Shown here: piece after piece, positions 21,303-31,734 of the stretch
Position numbering within the stretch: the first letter of the stretch is position 1
How the letters are laid out: each line of letters starts with the position of its first letter
Source of the DNA: Phyto melanocephala
Lineage: Eukaryota; Arthropoda; Insecta; Diptera; Rhinophoridae
Direction: 5' to 3'
DNA length: 64,000 bases
NCBI GenBank assembly: GCA_941918925.1
Contig: OW799235.1
Span: forward strand, 44,112,701 to 44,176,700
Notes under the pieces: generated by a model
What the model saw: only the letters and a program-made list of their open reading frames with translations
Told to the model about the DNA's origin: nothing
The model's database searches: none
Position numbers and translations under genes: made by a program

Positions 21303-21719
21303 TGTTAACAATAGTAGTGCGTGATGGTCTGACGAGATTTACAACACAGGTTAGGTTTGATGAAATCCAATTATTTCTTTATTGTCAACTTGTGACCAAC
21401 CTTATGTTTTAATTCCTTAAAATTAAATAGTATTTGAAATTTATAAAATTTAATTAAATAAGTAATATATATTTTATAACATACTTTTTGGTTTCAAACC
21501 ACCACCTTTTCAGTAATAGAAAATGTGGACACTTTGAATGTGTAACTACTAATAAAGTTAGCGGATGTTAAGATAATATGTCAACCTCTATGTATTGCAA
21601 ATACATAAGTAGAAAATTCTAGAATATTATATTATGTATAATTGTATGAAATAAAATGTAAATTTCGATAACTTATCAGGGATGTATTTTTAGGTAGGCA
21701 AAATGCAGTGGCGGTAACA
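21303..21719 (-). repeat. BEL element LTR (3' LTR in element orientation)
   Basis: 417 bp, TGTTAACAATAG to GCGGTAACA. It is the same as 27479-27895 as far as I can see by eye. A C-run (21720-21725, GGGGGG on the coding strand) beside it is the polypurine tract. Confidence 0.9.
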
Positions 21720-21759
21720 CCCCCCTGCAGTATGACAAGAAGCTTTCGACGTCATACTC

Positions 21760-24700
21760 CTAATTTGAGGTAACATCGATTACTGCCAATCTCGCCGCCG
21801 GTCGAATAATTATTCCGCTTGACGTAAGAACCTTTGCCTTGCGTACTTGTCCGTCCTTTGCCACGGTTATTTCTACAATTTTTCCCCTTGGCCACACGTT
21901 TCTTGGACTTGACGGATCAACCACTATAACTAGGTCGCCAATTTGCAACGATTTCGTCTTTTCGTGCCACTTTGATCTAAAAGTTAAAGATGGTAAATAC
22001 TCCTTTACCCATTTACGCCAGAAGTTGTCCGCATACTGTTGCGAGCTGAGCCAGTTATGTTTCAGTGTTATGCCGCTATCATCATATGTGGCCAAAGGTT
22101 TCATGCCATTAGATGAAAATAATAGTAGATGATTTGGTGTTAGAGCTTCAGCGTTTACGTGTTCGATCGGGACATAAACTAGAGGTCGGGAATTAATTAT
22201 ATTTTCTACTTCGGCTAACATTGCGCGAAGGAGCTCTTCACTTGGAATGCGTGTGGGTGAAATATGATAAAGAACTGTTTTAATTGATCTTACAAGCCTC
22301 TCCCAGGCCCCTCCCATATGTGGTGATGATGGTGGGATGAAGTTCCACTTTGTAGTTGCTGTAGTAAATTTACGTATGAGTTCATTTTTGTCCACTGCTT
22401 TTACGGCCTCTCGTATTTCTTTTTCCGCACTTACGAAATTTGTTGCGTTGTCGCTAAAAAATTCTTTTGGTGTCCCGCGACGACATATAAAGTTTCTAAT
22501 CGCTATTATACATGATGAAGTGTTTAGAGTGTTAACGAGCTCTATATGGACAGCCCTGACTGTAAGACAGGTAAATAAAGCGCCATACCTCTTCTCAGAA
22601 CGTCGACCAACGGTCACCATCATAGGGCCAAAATAGTCCACTCCCGTGTACGTAAATGGTGGACAGAACGCTGCAACTCTGGCTTCTGGTAACCTTGCCA
22701 TTTGTGGGTAGTTTGGAACAGCTTTTTTTATTTTGCATGTTTGACACTGCTTTAATATGCTTTTAAGCACAGCCCTTAAACGTGGAATATAATAACGTTG
22801 CCTTATTTCATTAACAACAGTTTCGTTATTAAGATGTTTATACTTTATGTGAAAATTCATGATCAAAAGATATGTAATACGACTCCCTTTGGGTAGAATA
22901 ATTGGAAATTTGGTATCATGTGGGACAGGTGCGTTTTCTAGTCGTCCTTCTACACGAAGAACTTGATTTTCATCCAATATTGGTGTGGTCTTATACAATG
23001 TACTAGATTTATTTAACCTTTTGTTTGCTTTTACAATGTTAATTTCCTCTGAATAGAACTCCTTTTGTGCAAATTGGAACAAAAAGTTTTCCGCTTTGAG
23101 AAGCTCATTAGAGGTAAATTCACCTTTCGAACTAGCCTTTTTTTGGATAATACTGCTAAAACGTAGTACATATGCAGTAGTTCTTAGAAGTCTATTCCAG
23201 TTAGAAAAACGATTCGCATCGATGACAATTTCATTAGTGTTATGTACTTGGACATACTCAACTGTTTCTGCATCGTATGATTCCAAAGGGCTGTCATAAT
23301 TAGGCCACTCACTTACAGGTTTTAAAATAAAGTCTGGTCCATTAAACCAGCGACTATTGAAGGAAATATCTGGCCTTTTTGCCCACTTTGTCGCTTCGTC
23401 AGCAACATTCTGTTTCCCGGGTATCCAGTGCCACTCTTGTAGGTCCGTTGTTTCGAGAATTTCGCTAATGCGTAGCGAAACAAATTGCTGATATTTTTTA
23501 TTATTATATGTTAACCAGCTGACTACCGTTTTCGAGTCAGACCAGAAATATTTCCTTTTTATTGAAATAGAATGACTCTTAATAATACTATTTGCAAATC
23601 GGGAGCCAATTAAAGCGGCCATTAGCTCTAAACGTGGTATTGAGGTCATTCTCAGTGGAGCCACACGAGTTTTAGAGCCCACTAGAGAGCAAACGATATC
23701 TTCGTTACGAACTATGCGAAGATATGCCACCGCTGCATAACCACTTTCGCTTGCATCTACAAATGTATGCAGTTCTGTGTATGCATCGGTATAATCAGCG
23801 AGTGGTTTTAGATAGCAGCGCTGGATACTTATTTTTTCTAAGTCAGGTAAATATTTCAGCCATTTGTTCCACTTGACAAATTGCTCGTCTTTTATTGGGT
23901 CATCCCAGCTGATACCGCTTTTCCATATTTCCTGTAGAATAATTTTCAAGTACATAACGAAATTACCTACTAGTCCCAGGGGATCATATATGGTCATTAA
24001 AATTTTCAAAATTTGTCTTTTAGTCGGACGCTTATTAAAACGAACGATGTCGTTGCTCAATATGTGAGGTGAAATTTTAAATATAATTGTGTCGTCTGTT
24101 GGGTTCCAAAAAACGCCTAACACTTTTTCCAGGTCTTTAGTTGAACCCATATTTATTTGCTTTTCATCTGCTTGTTGTGGTCTATCTAGTTTGTGAACTA
24201 CTACGGCTTCATTTGAGACCCAGTTTCTGAGGTTGAAGCCAGCTTGACATTGAATATATTTTACCTCCCTTGCTATATTAACGGCTTGTTCAGCTGTATC
24301 TGTAGAGAGGAGAAAATCGTCTACATAGTGGTTGTTTTTTACAGCAGCAGCTGCCTCTGGGAACTGAGTTTCGTACTTTGACGCATTTATATTTTTTACG
24401 TATTGTGAGGTAGACGGGGAACATGAAGCTCCAAATATCATTACATTCATGATGTAAACATCTGGCTCCCTGTTAGTTTCACAATTTCGCCACAGAAAAC
24501 GCTGAACATGTCGGTCTTCTTCGCGTATATAAACTTGGTGAAACATCTGTTCGATGTCACCACACATAGCCACTGATCTTTCTCTAAACTGAAAAAGTAT
24601 TGTTTGAAGGGAAGCTAAAAAATCCGGGCCTTTGTAAAGTATAGAGTTTAGAGATATTCCGTTAAATTTTGCGGCAGCGTCCCATACAATACGGCATTTA

Positions 24701-27363
24701 CCTTGTTTATTTTTGTTAAAAACTGGAAATGTAGGGAGGTACCAAATCCTTTTGGCTTTTGTCGCTATATCAATTTTGCTGATATAACCTTTGTTGGTAT
24801 AGTCTTCAATTATTTTTTTATAAACTTCCAAAAGTTCATTATTTTTTAATAATTTTTTCTCGAGGCACGAGAGTCTATTTTTTGCCATTTCGTAATTATT
24901 AGGCAGTATAATTTCGTCGCATTGCCACAGCAAACATGTTTCGTAGTGTCCATCTTCACGTTGTATGGTAAAATTATTTAAAAGTTGCAGTGACCTTTCT
25001 TCCTCTTTACTTGTCTTTAAATTTTGATAATTAATGCCTAAACTTTCAATGTTAAAAAAGTCTTTTACAAGCTGTTGAGTTTTACTGTCGTTATCGCTAC
25101 ACTCACATATATGCATACTATATTGCGCAGATTTATTACTGCCGCAAGGTCCAAAAATTGTCCAGCCTAGTGCTGTTTTTAGAGCAACTGGTTCGTTTTT
25201 GTCTCCTTCCTTAAATCTGTTTGAAATTGTAACATTTATATTATTAAGGCCAATAAGAATTTTAGGTGTAGCTGCGACATAACTTTCGATTGGCAGCCCT
25301 TTTAAATAGTTAAATTTTTTACATAGGTATTCGTAATCAAGTGTTTGTTTAGGCAGCAAGAGCTCTTTTACAGTGCGGACATCTATACCAAATTGATTGT
25401 TATTTTTTCCAGACACCTGTATTGTTAAACGCTGTGAATTATTTTCAATTCTTTCAACATTTGCGGTCCATTTTAGGCACAGCTGTTCTGTTTCTCCCTT
25501 TAAATCTAGTTGGTTTACAATATCTTCTTCAATTAAGCTTATTGACGAACCATCGTCTAAAAACGCATACGTTGACATTACTTTATTGTTTTTTCCGTAT
25601 ATTCTTATTGGAATAACTTTAAAGAGAATTTTTTGTTTTTCAATGTCATGTATATTTAGATTTCTTTCTCTAGTGCCTGCCTTCTTTTTCTCATTGTCTT
25701 CTATATTTATTTCTTTTGTTGAATTGTGTTGTTTTTTTATACCATCTTCATACTTATGAAGAAGATAATGATGTTTCAGCTGACAGCCTTCTACCTTGCA
25801 GATTTTGTCTTTGTTGTAACAAACACCAGTGTGTTTTCTTAAACAGTGTTTGCAGAGCTCGAGTTTGTTTACGAAGTACCATCTCTCTTTACGATCGGCT
25901 GCCACAAATTTTCTGCAACTTGAAATATTTTTGCAATCTGCGCTGCAAACATGACATTTCTTTTTATTTGTTGCTTCATACGTGTGTACAAAAACGTTTT
26001 TTTGTTTACGATGGCAAGCAGATTCAGCAACCATATGGTTTTCAACGTCTACTATGCTAGCTGACAGACCGATGTCAAAAATCCAATTGGAAAATTCAAC
26101 TAGATTTGCCTTTTTATTATTTTGTTGAAGACTTAGTTTATTTGATCCCCAAATTATTTGATAATAAGGGGGCAGTTTGGATACAAGTTCCTGGAGCAAA
26201 GAAGAATTGTTTAGTTCGTCCGTAAGTCCACAGGCTTCGATAGTTGAATGCAGGCCTTTAACTTGAATAGCAAAATTGGTAATTGTTTCCATTTTATTGG
26301 GATTTATTTGTGGTAATGTTTTTATTTTGTTTTTTAAAGAAAATAGTATTTTGTCTGGCTGGCCATATAATAACTTTAGAGTTGAAAAAGCGTGTGGTAC
26401 GCATGACGGGTGAACAAGAATTCTTTCGACTGCCTCTAGAGCTTCACCGCGAAGAGCTCGCTGGAGCCTTATTAAATTTTCAGCATCGGTTAATCCGCAA
26501 ACAGAAGTGGACCATTCGTAGGTCGAACTAAACAGTGGCCATTCCTCTGGGCTACCGGAAAAGTGGGGCAAATCTCTAGGCACAGTTTGACGAGCATGTA
26601 ATTGGTTAGATGTAAGTCTGCTTCCTGAAGGTATTGGCTGCTGAAAATTTGTCTGTTCTGCGTTTGTATATGACTGTGGCTGCTGTGACGTATTTATATT
26701 TTGTGTTTGGCCGGGACGCGTTTGAGTTTGGTTATGACTTGTAGAGTGAAGTGAAAAGCTTGGAAAAATAAATTGTGAAGGTTGAAATTCTGTGATATTT
26801 TGTGCATTATAAATGTGGTTTAAAGTGGGGTAAGTTGCTGACGTCGTAAAGGGAATGTTGTTTGTCGTAGTTGGCATGGGCATTGATGTGTTCAGTGAGG
26901 TTAAGTTAGGCAATGTAACTGCATTACATGTTGCTTCAGTTATTTGATTTGGTGCGTTGGCCGCTTGATTTTCTGTACCTTCTTCTTCCAGTTGACGGAG
27001 GATTTGATATTTTTTACACAAATATTCTTGATCACGTCGCGCCGCAAGTTCACGTGCTTCTTCCAATTTTTTAAGCTCTAGGGCTGTTTTTCTACTTACT
27101 GAATTTGTTGATACAATCGACGAGTGTGTACTAGAAGCAGAGTGTGATGAGTGTGCTGAATTAGGGTGACATGCCGGGCACAACCATGGGTCTTTTGAGC
27201 CTGAGATTTTGGCACAGTTTATGTGGTATGGCTTTTCGCATTTGTTGCAGTTTATAATGGTGCCATCAAGTTGTTCATGACAAAGTTGACATATTTGTTG
27301 TACGTTTTGTGCTAGGGCGACGCCTGTGTTATGTGGTTGACCGTGCTGTATAGGAGAGTCCAT
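21760..27363 (-). CDS. gag-pol: BEL/Pao Gag-Pol polyprotein
   Basis: 1867 codons from ATG at 27363. Domains in order: a PHD/RING-like zinc finger at residues 25-63; a Gln/Thr-rich linker; a DUF1759-type Gag region (about 260-430); Cys/His clusters of nucleocapsid type (about 470-540); an aspartic protease with LDDGSS, catalytic Asp near residue 603; a reverse transcriptase with YVDD at 1013-1016; RNase H with FVDASESG and a WIPGKQNVADEATK motif; an integrase with an HHCC-like zinc part and catalytic residues D1576, D1638 and E1688; and a C-terminal DUF5641-type domain. No envelope gene follows. The polyprotein would be cleaved by its own protease, copy the element RNA in cytoplasmic particles and integrate the cDNA. 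No stop or frameshift was seen. Confidence 0.92.
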   Translation of the reverse strand: MDSPIQHGQPHNTGVALAQNVQQICQLCHEQLDGTIINCNKCEKPYHINCAKISGSKDPWLCPACHPNSAHSSHSASSTHSSIVSTNSVSRKTALELKKLEEARELAARRDQEYLCKKYQILRQLEEEGTENQAANAPNQITEATCNAVTLPNLTSLNTSMPMPTTTNNIPFTTSATYPTLNHIYNAQNITEFQPSQFIFPSFSLHSTSHNQTQTRPGQTQNINTSQQPQSYTNAEQTNFQQPIPSGSRLTSNQLHARQTVPRDLPHFSGSPEEWPLFSSTYEWSTSVCGLTDAENLIRLQRALRGEALEAVERILVHPSCVPHAFSTLKLLYGQPDKILFSLKNKIKTLPQINPNKMETITNFAIQVKGLHSTIEACGLTDELNNSSLLQELVSKLPPYYQIIWGSNKLSLQQNNKKANLVEFSNWIFDIGLSASIVDVENHMVAESACHRKQKNVFVHTYEATNKKKCHVCSADCKNISSCRKFVAADRKERWYFVNKLELCKHCLRKHTGVCYNKDKICKVEGCQLKHHYLLHKYEDGIKKQHNSTKEINIEDNEKKKAGTRERNLNIHDIEKQKILFKVIPIRIYGKNNKVMSTYAFLDDGSSISLIEEDIVNQLDLKGETEQLCLKWTANVERIENNSQRLTIQVSGKNNNQFGIDVRTVKELLLPKQTLDYEYLCKKFNYLKGLPIESYVAATPKILIGLNNINVTISNRFKEGDKNEPVALKTALGWTIFGPCGSNKSAQYSMHICECSDNDSKTQQLVKDFFNIESLGINYQNLKTSKEEERSLQLLNNFTIQREDGHYETCLLWQCDEIILPNNYEMAKNRLSCLEKKLLKNNELLEVYKKIIEDYTNKGYISKIDIATKAKRIWYLPTFPVFNKNKQGKCRIVWDAAAKFNGISLNSILYKGPDFLASLQTILFQFRERSVAMCGDIEQMFHQVYIREEDRHVQRFLWRNCETNREPDVYIMNVMIFGASCSPSTSQYVKNINASKYETQFPEAAAAVKNNHYVDDFLLSTDTAEQAVNIAREVKYIQCQAGFNLRNWVSNEAVVVHKLDRPQQADEKQINMGSTKDLEKVLGVFWNPTDDTIIFKISPHILSNDIVRFNKRPTKRQILKILMTIYDPLGLVGNFVMYLKIILQEIWKSGISWDDPIKDEQFVKWNKWLKYLPDLEKISIQRCYLKPLADYTDAYTELHTFVDASESGYAAVAYLRIVRNEDIVCSLVGSKTRVAPLRMTSIPRLELMAALIGSRFANSIIKSHSISIKRKYFWSDSKTVVSWLTYNNKKYQQFVSLRISEILETTDLQEWHWIPGKQNVADEATKWAKRPDISFNSRWFNGPDFILKPVSEWPNYDSPLESYDAETVEYVQVHNTNEIVIDANRFSNWNRLLRTTAYVLRFSSIIQKKASSKGEFTSNELLKAENFLFQFAQKEFYSEEINIVKANKRLNKSSTLYKTTPILDENQVLRVEGRLENAPVPHDTKFPIILPKGSRITYLLIMNFHIKYKHLNNETVVNEIRQRYYIPRLRAVLKSILKQCQTCKIKKAVPNYPQMARLPEARVAAFCPPFTYTGVDYFGPMMVTVGRRSEKRYGALFTCLTVRAVHIELVNTLNTSSCIIAIRNFICRRGTPKEFFSDNATNFVSAEKEIREAVKAVDKNELIRKFTTATTKWNFIPPSSPHMGGAWERLVRSIKTVLYHISPTRIPSEELLRAMLAEVENIINSRPLVYVPIEHVNAEALTPNHLLLFSSNGMKPLATYDDSGITLKHNWLSSQQYADNFWRKWVKEYLPSLTFRSKWHEKTKSLQIGDLVIVVDPSSPRNVWPRGKIVEITVAKDGQVRKAKVLTSSGIIIRPAARLAVIDVTSN

Positions 27364-27478
27364 ATCAATACTTACGTGCGATTGAGGTTATGCTGAGTTT
27401 GGTAGGTTCAGAAACAGAAGACTTCAGTACCGGTTAAATCAATTAGGCAAATTCTTACCACAAAAAGAATTAAAAATT

Positions 27479-27895
27479 TGTTAACAATAGTAGTGCGTGA
27501 TGGTCTGACGAGATTTACAACACAGGTTAGGTTTGATGAAATCCAATTATTTCTTTATTGTCAACTTGTGACCAACCTTATGTTTTAATTCCTTAAAATT
27601 AAATAGTATTTGAAATTTATAAAATTTAATTAAATAAGTAATATATATTTTATAACATACTTTTTGGTTTCAAACCACCACCTTTTCAGTAATAGAAAAT
27701 GTGGACACTTTGAATGTGTAACTACTAATAAAGTTAGCGGATGTTAAGATAATATGTCAACCTCTATGTATTGCAAATACATAAGTAGAAAATTCTAGAA
27801 TATTATATTATGTATAATTGTATGAAATAAAATGTAAATTTCGATAACTTATCAGGGATGTATTTTTAGGTAGGCAAAATGCAGTGGCGGTAACA
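27479..27895 (-). repeat. BEL element LTR (5' LTR in element orientation)
   Basis: 417 bp and the same sequence as the left LTR. The region 27364-27478 between it and the ATG is the leader with the primer site; I could not name the tRNA primer with confidence. Confidence 0.9.
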
Positions 27896-28171
27896 GCGCC
27901 ATTCCAGATTACTAATACACCTACAAAACCTTTTCAAGTTATACAACTTGACACGGTAGGTCCATTGAGAGTATCAAATGGATACAGATATATATTGACA
28001 GCGCAATGTGAGCTAACTAAATACATTGACTCATACCCAATAGAAACTAAAGAAGCATCTGAGATAGGAAGGATTTTGGTAGAAAAGTTTATATTGAAAT
28101 ATGGATGTTTTGATACGGTCAAAACAGGTAGAGGAACTGAATTTATAAATGAATTAAAAGAATATGTACAC
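27896..28171 (+). pseudogene. Gypsy integrase catalytic core, first part
   Basis: The older gypsy element resumes after the BEL insertion. QVIQLDTVGPL near 27935 holds the first catalytic Asp. TGRGTEFINEL near 28125 is the second motif, where the usual Asp is replaced by Gly. The frame then runs into foreign sequence at about 28172; the E-containing part is at 30362. Confidence 0.75.
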
Positions 28172-30361
28172 TTGTAACGTCACTGAATTCAAGACTATAC
28201 AAATATTCTTCTCTTATTAAGCATGGGTTCTGATCAGTGAGTTGCTTTAGATTTCTTTTATTTAATGTGAATATTTGATGGGGTCAGGATGTAAACTACC
28301 CCAAAGTTATCCCACCCTCTTGGTATATATATATATATATACCACCATGATTATATTTTGTAAAATTATTAATATAATCCCTAAGACAATCTATGTTGCT
28401 ATAAATCTATTCCATTTATCTAGGGTTGCCATCCGTCCTCTTTTCCCCGGACACCGTCCTCTTTTTTAGGACATCCGGGGCAGTCCTACTTCTTTTTTAG
28501 CAAATGTCCGGGGTTGTCCGGCTTTTTGCACCTTCTCTGAAGTTTTTTTCTTACATTTAAACTTTAAATCACTGGTCACAAAATGTATAAAAAAAAGATT
28601 TAGGTGCTCGTACAATTAGTTTTGAAAAAGTACAATTTTAAAACTTCTCTTTGTACAAAATTTTTTTTATTATCCTTAATTGTCGCTATTTATCGAAGTG
28701 GCCTATTTTAACTTGTCTTTTATTTTAAAAAAGTTCGGCAAAGGCGTCTGCTTATCAGCTGTTTTTTTTTTTCATAAAGTTTGTTTTTTAGATATAAAAG
28801 AAAGTCTTGAACAAAAAATATAGTAAGGGTATATAATTTTGATATGGATTGCCTAGAGTTTTACAAATATTTGAAGAGATGCGATGGTAATATATTGGCT
28901 CAATTGGAAGTGTTGAAAAATATATGTAAAATTTTTAAAAGTTTACGTTCCCAATAATGAATGCAATGAATTTTTGTTATTTTTTTTTTTTTTTTGGTTT
29001 TTTGTTTTTATTTTCAACCATTAAATCAGAATGATATGTTCAGTTTGTATTTTTGTAAATAAAGTTTTTTCGTAAAAACGAATTTTGTTTTTGTATTTTA
29101 AATGGCGTCGTAATTTATTAATTTTTTTAAATGTGTCCTCTTTTTTTTGGGCAAATGTCCTACATTTTTTATTCTGGCGTCCTCTTTTTTTAAAATAGAA
29201 ATGGCAACCCTAATTTATCTAACTGTAATTCCACAACTCAAAACAAAAAGAAATTAACAATACATATTGTTTTTAGTATTAAATTAAAATTTAACAAAAG
29301 TTATTTATTTACTATATAAGAATCTAACAAAAATCAAATAACAAAATTTCAATATTGTGTTCATATTACGATTGATTTTTACATAAATGATTAAAATAAC
29401 AAAATTATAAAATTTTTTTAAAAATAACGTTTTTATAAAATGACTTACATAAATTCCACCGATGATATGTACATATCAGCGTTGTAAATGGGTACTTTGT
29501 TTTATTTTCTTGCACTAAATCTAATAATGATGATTTAAAGCTACAATTAACAATAGTTTACAACAAATAAAGCAATGTTGTATGTAAATAAACAAAACAC
29601 AGTTTATAAAGTTGATATTTAGCAAAATTTAACACAAATGATAATTATTATTTAATAGTTTGCACAATGCATATTTAAAAGTTAATACGACGTTTTTGCA
29701 TTATTTCATTATTCATTTCATCATGTTAATAATCTTCGCAAAGCATTTCTTTAATAATTTCACGGCATCCTTCTTCCTCACAAGTAAATCATTTTTTTTT
29801 AAAGGTTCTTTTATTATTAGATTTTTCTTATTTTCTTATTATTCTTTTTGATTTCATTTCAACAAATAATTTTTATTTTCTATTTAAAATCCGAAAATTT
29901 TCAAATCTAATTGATAATTTTTATTCGACATTTCTTTCTGTTATTTTTTTTCCTTTCAAAATCACCAGTTTATTTCCATATCTTCTTTATCAATTTTTAT
30001 ATGTTATTATTAATTACTTATAAGAATATTTTCTCAACGTAACTTGTTTTTTTCCGGACACATTAATATTCTTTTGTTTCAAAATTCAAAACTAAAAACT
30101 TTTTCAATTCATAAAATTTTCTTTCAAAAAAAAAAAAAAAAAACAAAAAAAAAGTTGGTTACTAGATACGAAAATTTTTCTACTCCAAGTTAATTTAAAA
30201 CATATTCACTATTTTTGAAGCTTAAAATCAATATACCCAAACAAAAATTTGTCCAATAATTCTTCCAAAAACAATAGGTAACTAAATCAAAATAAAAAAA
30301 TAGTTTTAAACAAAATCTAACAGGTAGACGACAAGTAGCTATGTAAATGAAAATCAACCCT
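28172..30361. mobile_element. Unidentified 2.2-kb insertion in the gypsy integrase
   Basis: The integrase coding sequence stops near 28171 and continues near 30362, so these 2.2 kb were inserted. TACAC occurs at both edges (28167-28171 and 30362-30366) and may be a target duplication. Apart from an hAT-type repeat inside it, the insert is very AT-rich and holds no convincing gene. I could not identify terminal repeats of the outer insert, so its class is unknown. Confidence 0.5.
28422..29212. mobile_element. hAT-like non-autonomous element with AGGGTTGCC ends
   Basis: 791 bp. The left end reads AGGGTTGCCAT and the right end is its reverse complement ATGGCAACCCT plus one A. ATTTATCT flanks both sides (28414-28421, 29213-29220), an 8-bp duplication as expected for hAT. 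Near each end there are several GTCCTCTTTT and CCGGACA-like short repeats. A 38-codon frame at 28844-28960 might be a transposase remnant; I cannot assign it. Confidence 0.75.
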
Positions 30362-30796
30362 TACACACTCATGAAAATTAAACACATAACTTCGACAGCA
30401 TATCACCATGAAACTTTAGGTAGTATTGAGAGAAATCACAAAGTTCTAAATAAATACATGCGTTCTTTCACATTCGCATATAATACTACTCCACATACAT
30501 CCACACATTTCACCCCATTTGAACTGATATATGGTAGATTAGCATCAATGCCAACCGAACCTATGTCAGATGATATATTTTACAATTATGAAGATTATGT
30601 AACAGAATTGAAAATAAAATTGAAACATGCACATGATATGGCAAACAAAAATTTGTTGAAATACAAAATAAAACAAAAAGTTGCTAAAGATAAGAATACT
30701 AATAATATTAATATAAAAATAGGAGATAGGGTATTTTTAAGAAAGGAAAACGCAAGGAAAAGCGAAAACCAATACATTGGTCCATTTTAAGTAATA
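30362..30796 (+). pseudogene. Gypsy integrase, catalytic Glu and C-terminal part
   Basis: STAYHHETLGSIERNHKVL near 30395 carries the third catalytic residue (Glu of the DDE triad). FTPFELIYGR follows near 30520, then a Lys-rich linker and IKIGDRVFLRKENARKSE near 30715, the usual integrase C-terminal fold. It ends at 30790 just before a dispersed repeat. This completes the scattered pol gene of the 12.8-kb gypsy element. Confidence 0.8.
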
Positions 30797-31528
30797 ACAA
30801 GTAAGAGCGCTATATTCGTCGTGCCGAATCTTATATACCCTTCACAAAGTGTAGTCATGCAATAACAGTGGTTTGTGTCACCATTCATCCCATATGAAAT
30901 ACGTACATACATATAAAAACATACATATATAAAAACGTCCCATTGTAAAATTATAAATTCACGTATGTATGTTAAAAAAACAAAAAAAAAAAAAAAATTT
31001 TATAAAAAATTAAAAAAAAAAAATTATTATGTATATAATAATATAATATATATAAAACAAAAAAAAAAAAAAAATTAAAAAAAAAAATAAAAATATAAAT
31101 AATATATTAAAAAAAAATAAAAAAAATTTTTTTGGCTCAGCTGGGATTCGATGTCACGTTTTCTCTAACCAGTGTACACGTTTGTATGTATGTATGTTGT
31201 TGTTGTAATGTTGTTTTTGTGAAAAAAATCGAGGTGGTCGTGGGTTTTTGCTCATATCTTAGTTGTTTATGTACCGATGTTTCTGATTTTCAATACCGAT
31301 CTACTCCCGAATATTTCTGATATTTTAATACCTTACCCGGGTCCAACCTATGTCGGGGGGCTTCAAAAAGTTGATTTCAACATACACACGGACAGACTGA
31401 CAGAGCTTAATCGACTCCCCTATTCATAAGCTTTATATACTTTATGGGGTCGGAAATGAAAATTGTAGAAATTTCACACGGAATGACAAACCTATATATA
31501 CCCTTTTTCACTGTGTGAAGGGTATAAA
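30797..31528 (+). repeat. Dispersed fly repeat, near-complete copy
   Basis: It begins CAAGTAAGAGCGC with the TTCG/CGAA near-palindrome and CTTATATACCC, and ends with a TATACCC and GGGTATA inverted pair near 31500-31525. It includes a microsatellite-like A-rich block (30973-31132). It has no coding capacity. Partial copies lie at 135-206, 32998-33045 and 40608-40700. It resembles the non-coding dispersed repeats that are abundant in higher flies; the exact class is not determined. Confidence 0.6.
30973..31132. repeat. A/T-only low-complexity block
   Basis: About 160 bases almost without G or C, made of long A runs broken by TATA and ATT. It lies inside the dispersed repeat, and such runs are prone to length errors in assembly. 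Confidence 0.8.
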
Positions 31529-31679
31529 AATAGAAAATGTGAATACATATCACAATTTTAAAAGATAATAAACCAGTGACCATACATAAGAACAGATTAA
31601 AATTTTAAGCATTTTTTTTGAGTAGTTTGTAAAAGAAGAAAAAAAAAATATATTGCATATTATATATTTTTTTTTCTTT

Positions 31680-31693
31680 TTAAACGGTAGGGG
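31680..31693 (+). promoter_or_regulatory. Polypurine tract of the 12.8-kb gypsy element
   Basis: TTAAACGGTAGGGG lies directly before the 3' LTR start, in the position of the plus-strand primer. It is less pure than a typical tract. Confidence 0.5.
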
Positions 31694-31734
31694 TGTAGTG
31701 CATGTGATATCATACATGCATACACAAGCATATA

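Larger units (their letters stand above)
21303..27895 (-). mobile_element. Full-length BEL/Pao retrotransposon
   Basis: 6593 bp, reverse orientation, with two 417-bp LTRs that I could not distinguish by eye, a 5-bp target duplication and one uninterrupted 1867-codon Gag-Pol frame. All enzymatic motifs are in place, so the copy looks young and possibly competent. It sits in the integrase region of the older gypsy element. Confidence 0.9.

Noticed and set aside
28320..28345. TA dinucleotide run as a promoter
   Set aside because: It is a simple (TA)n microsatellite with no gene in a fitting position.
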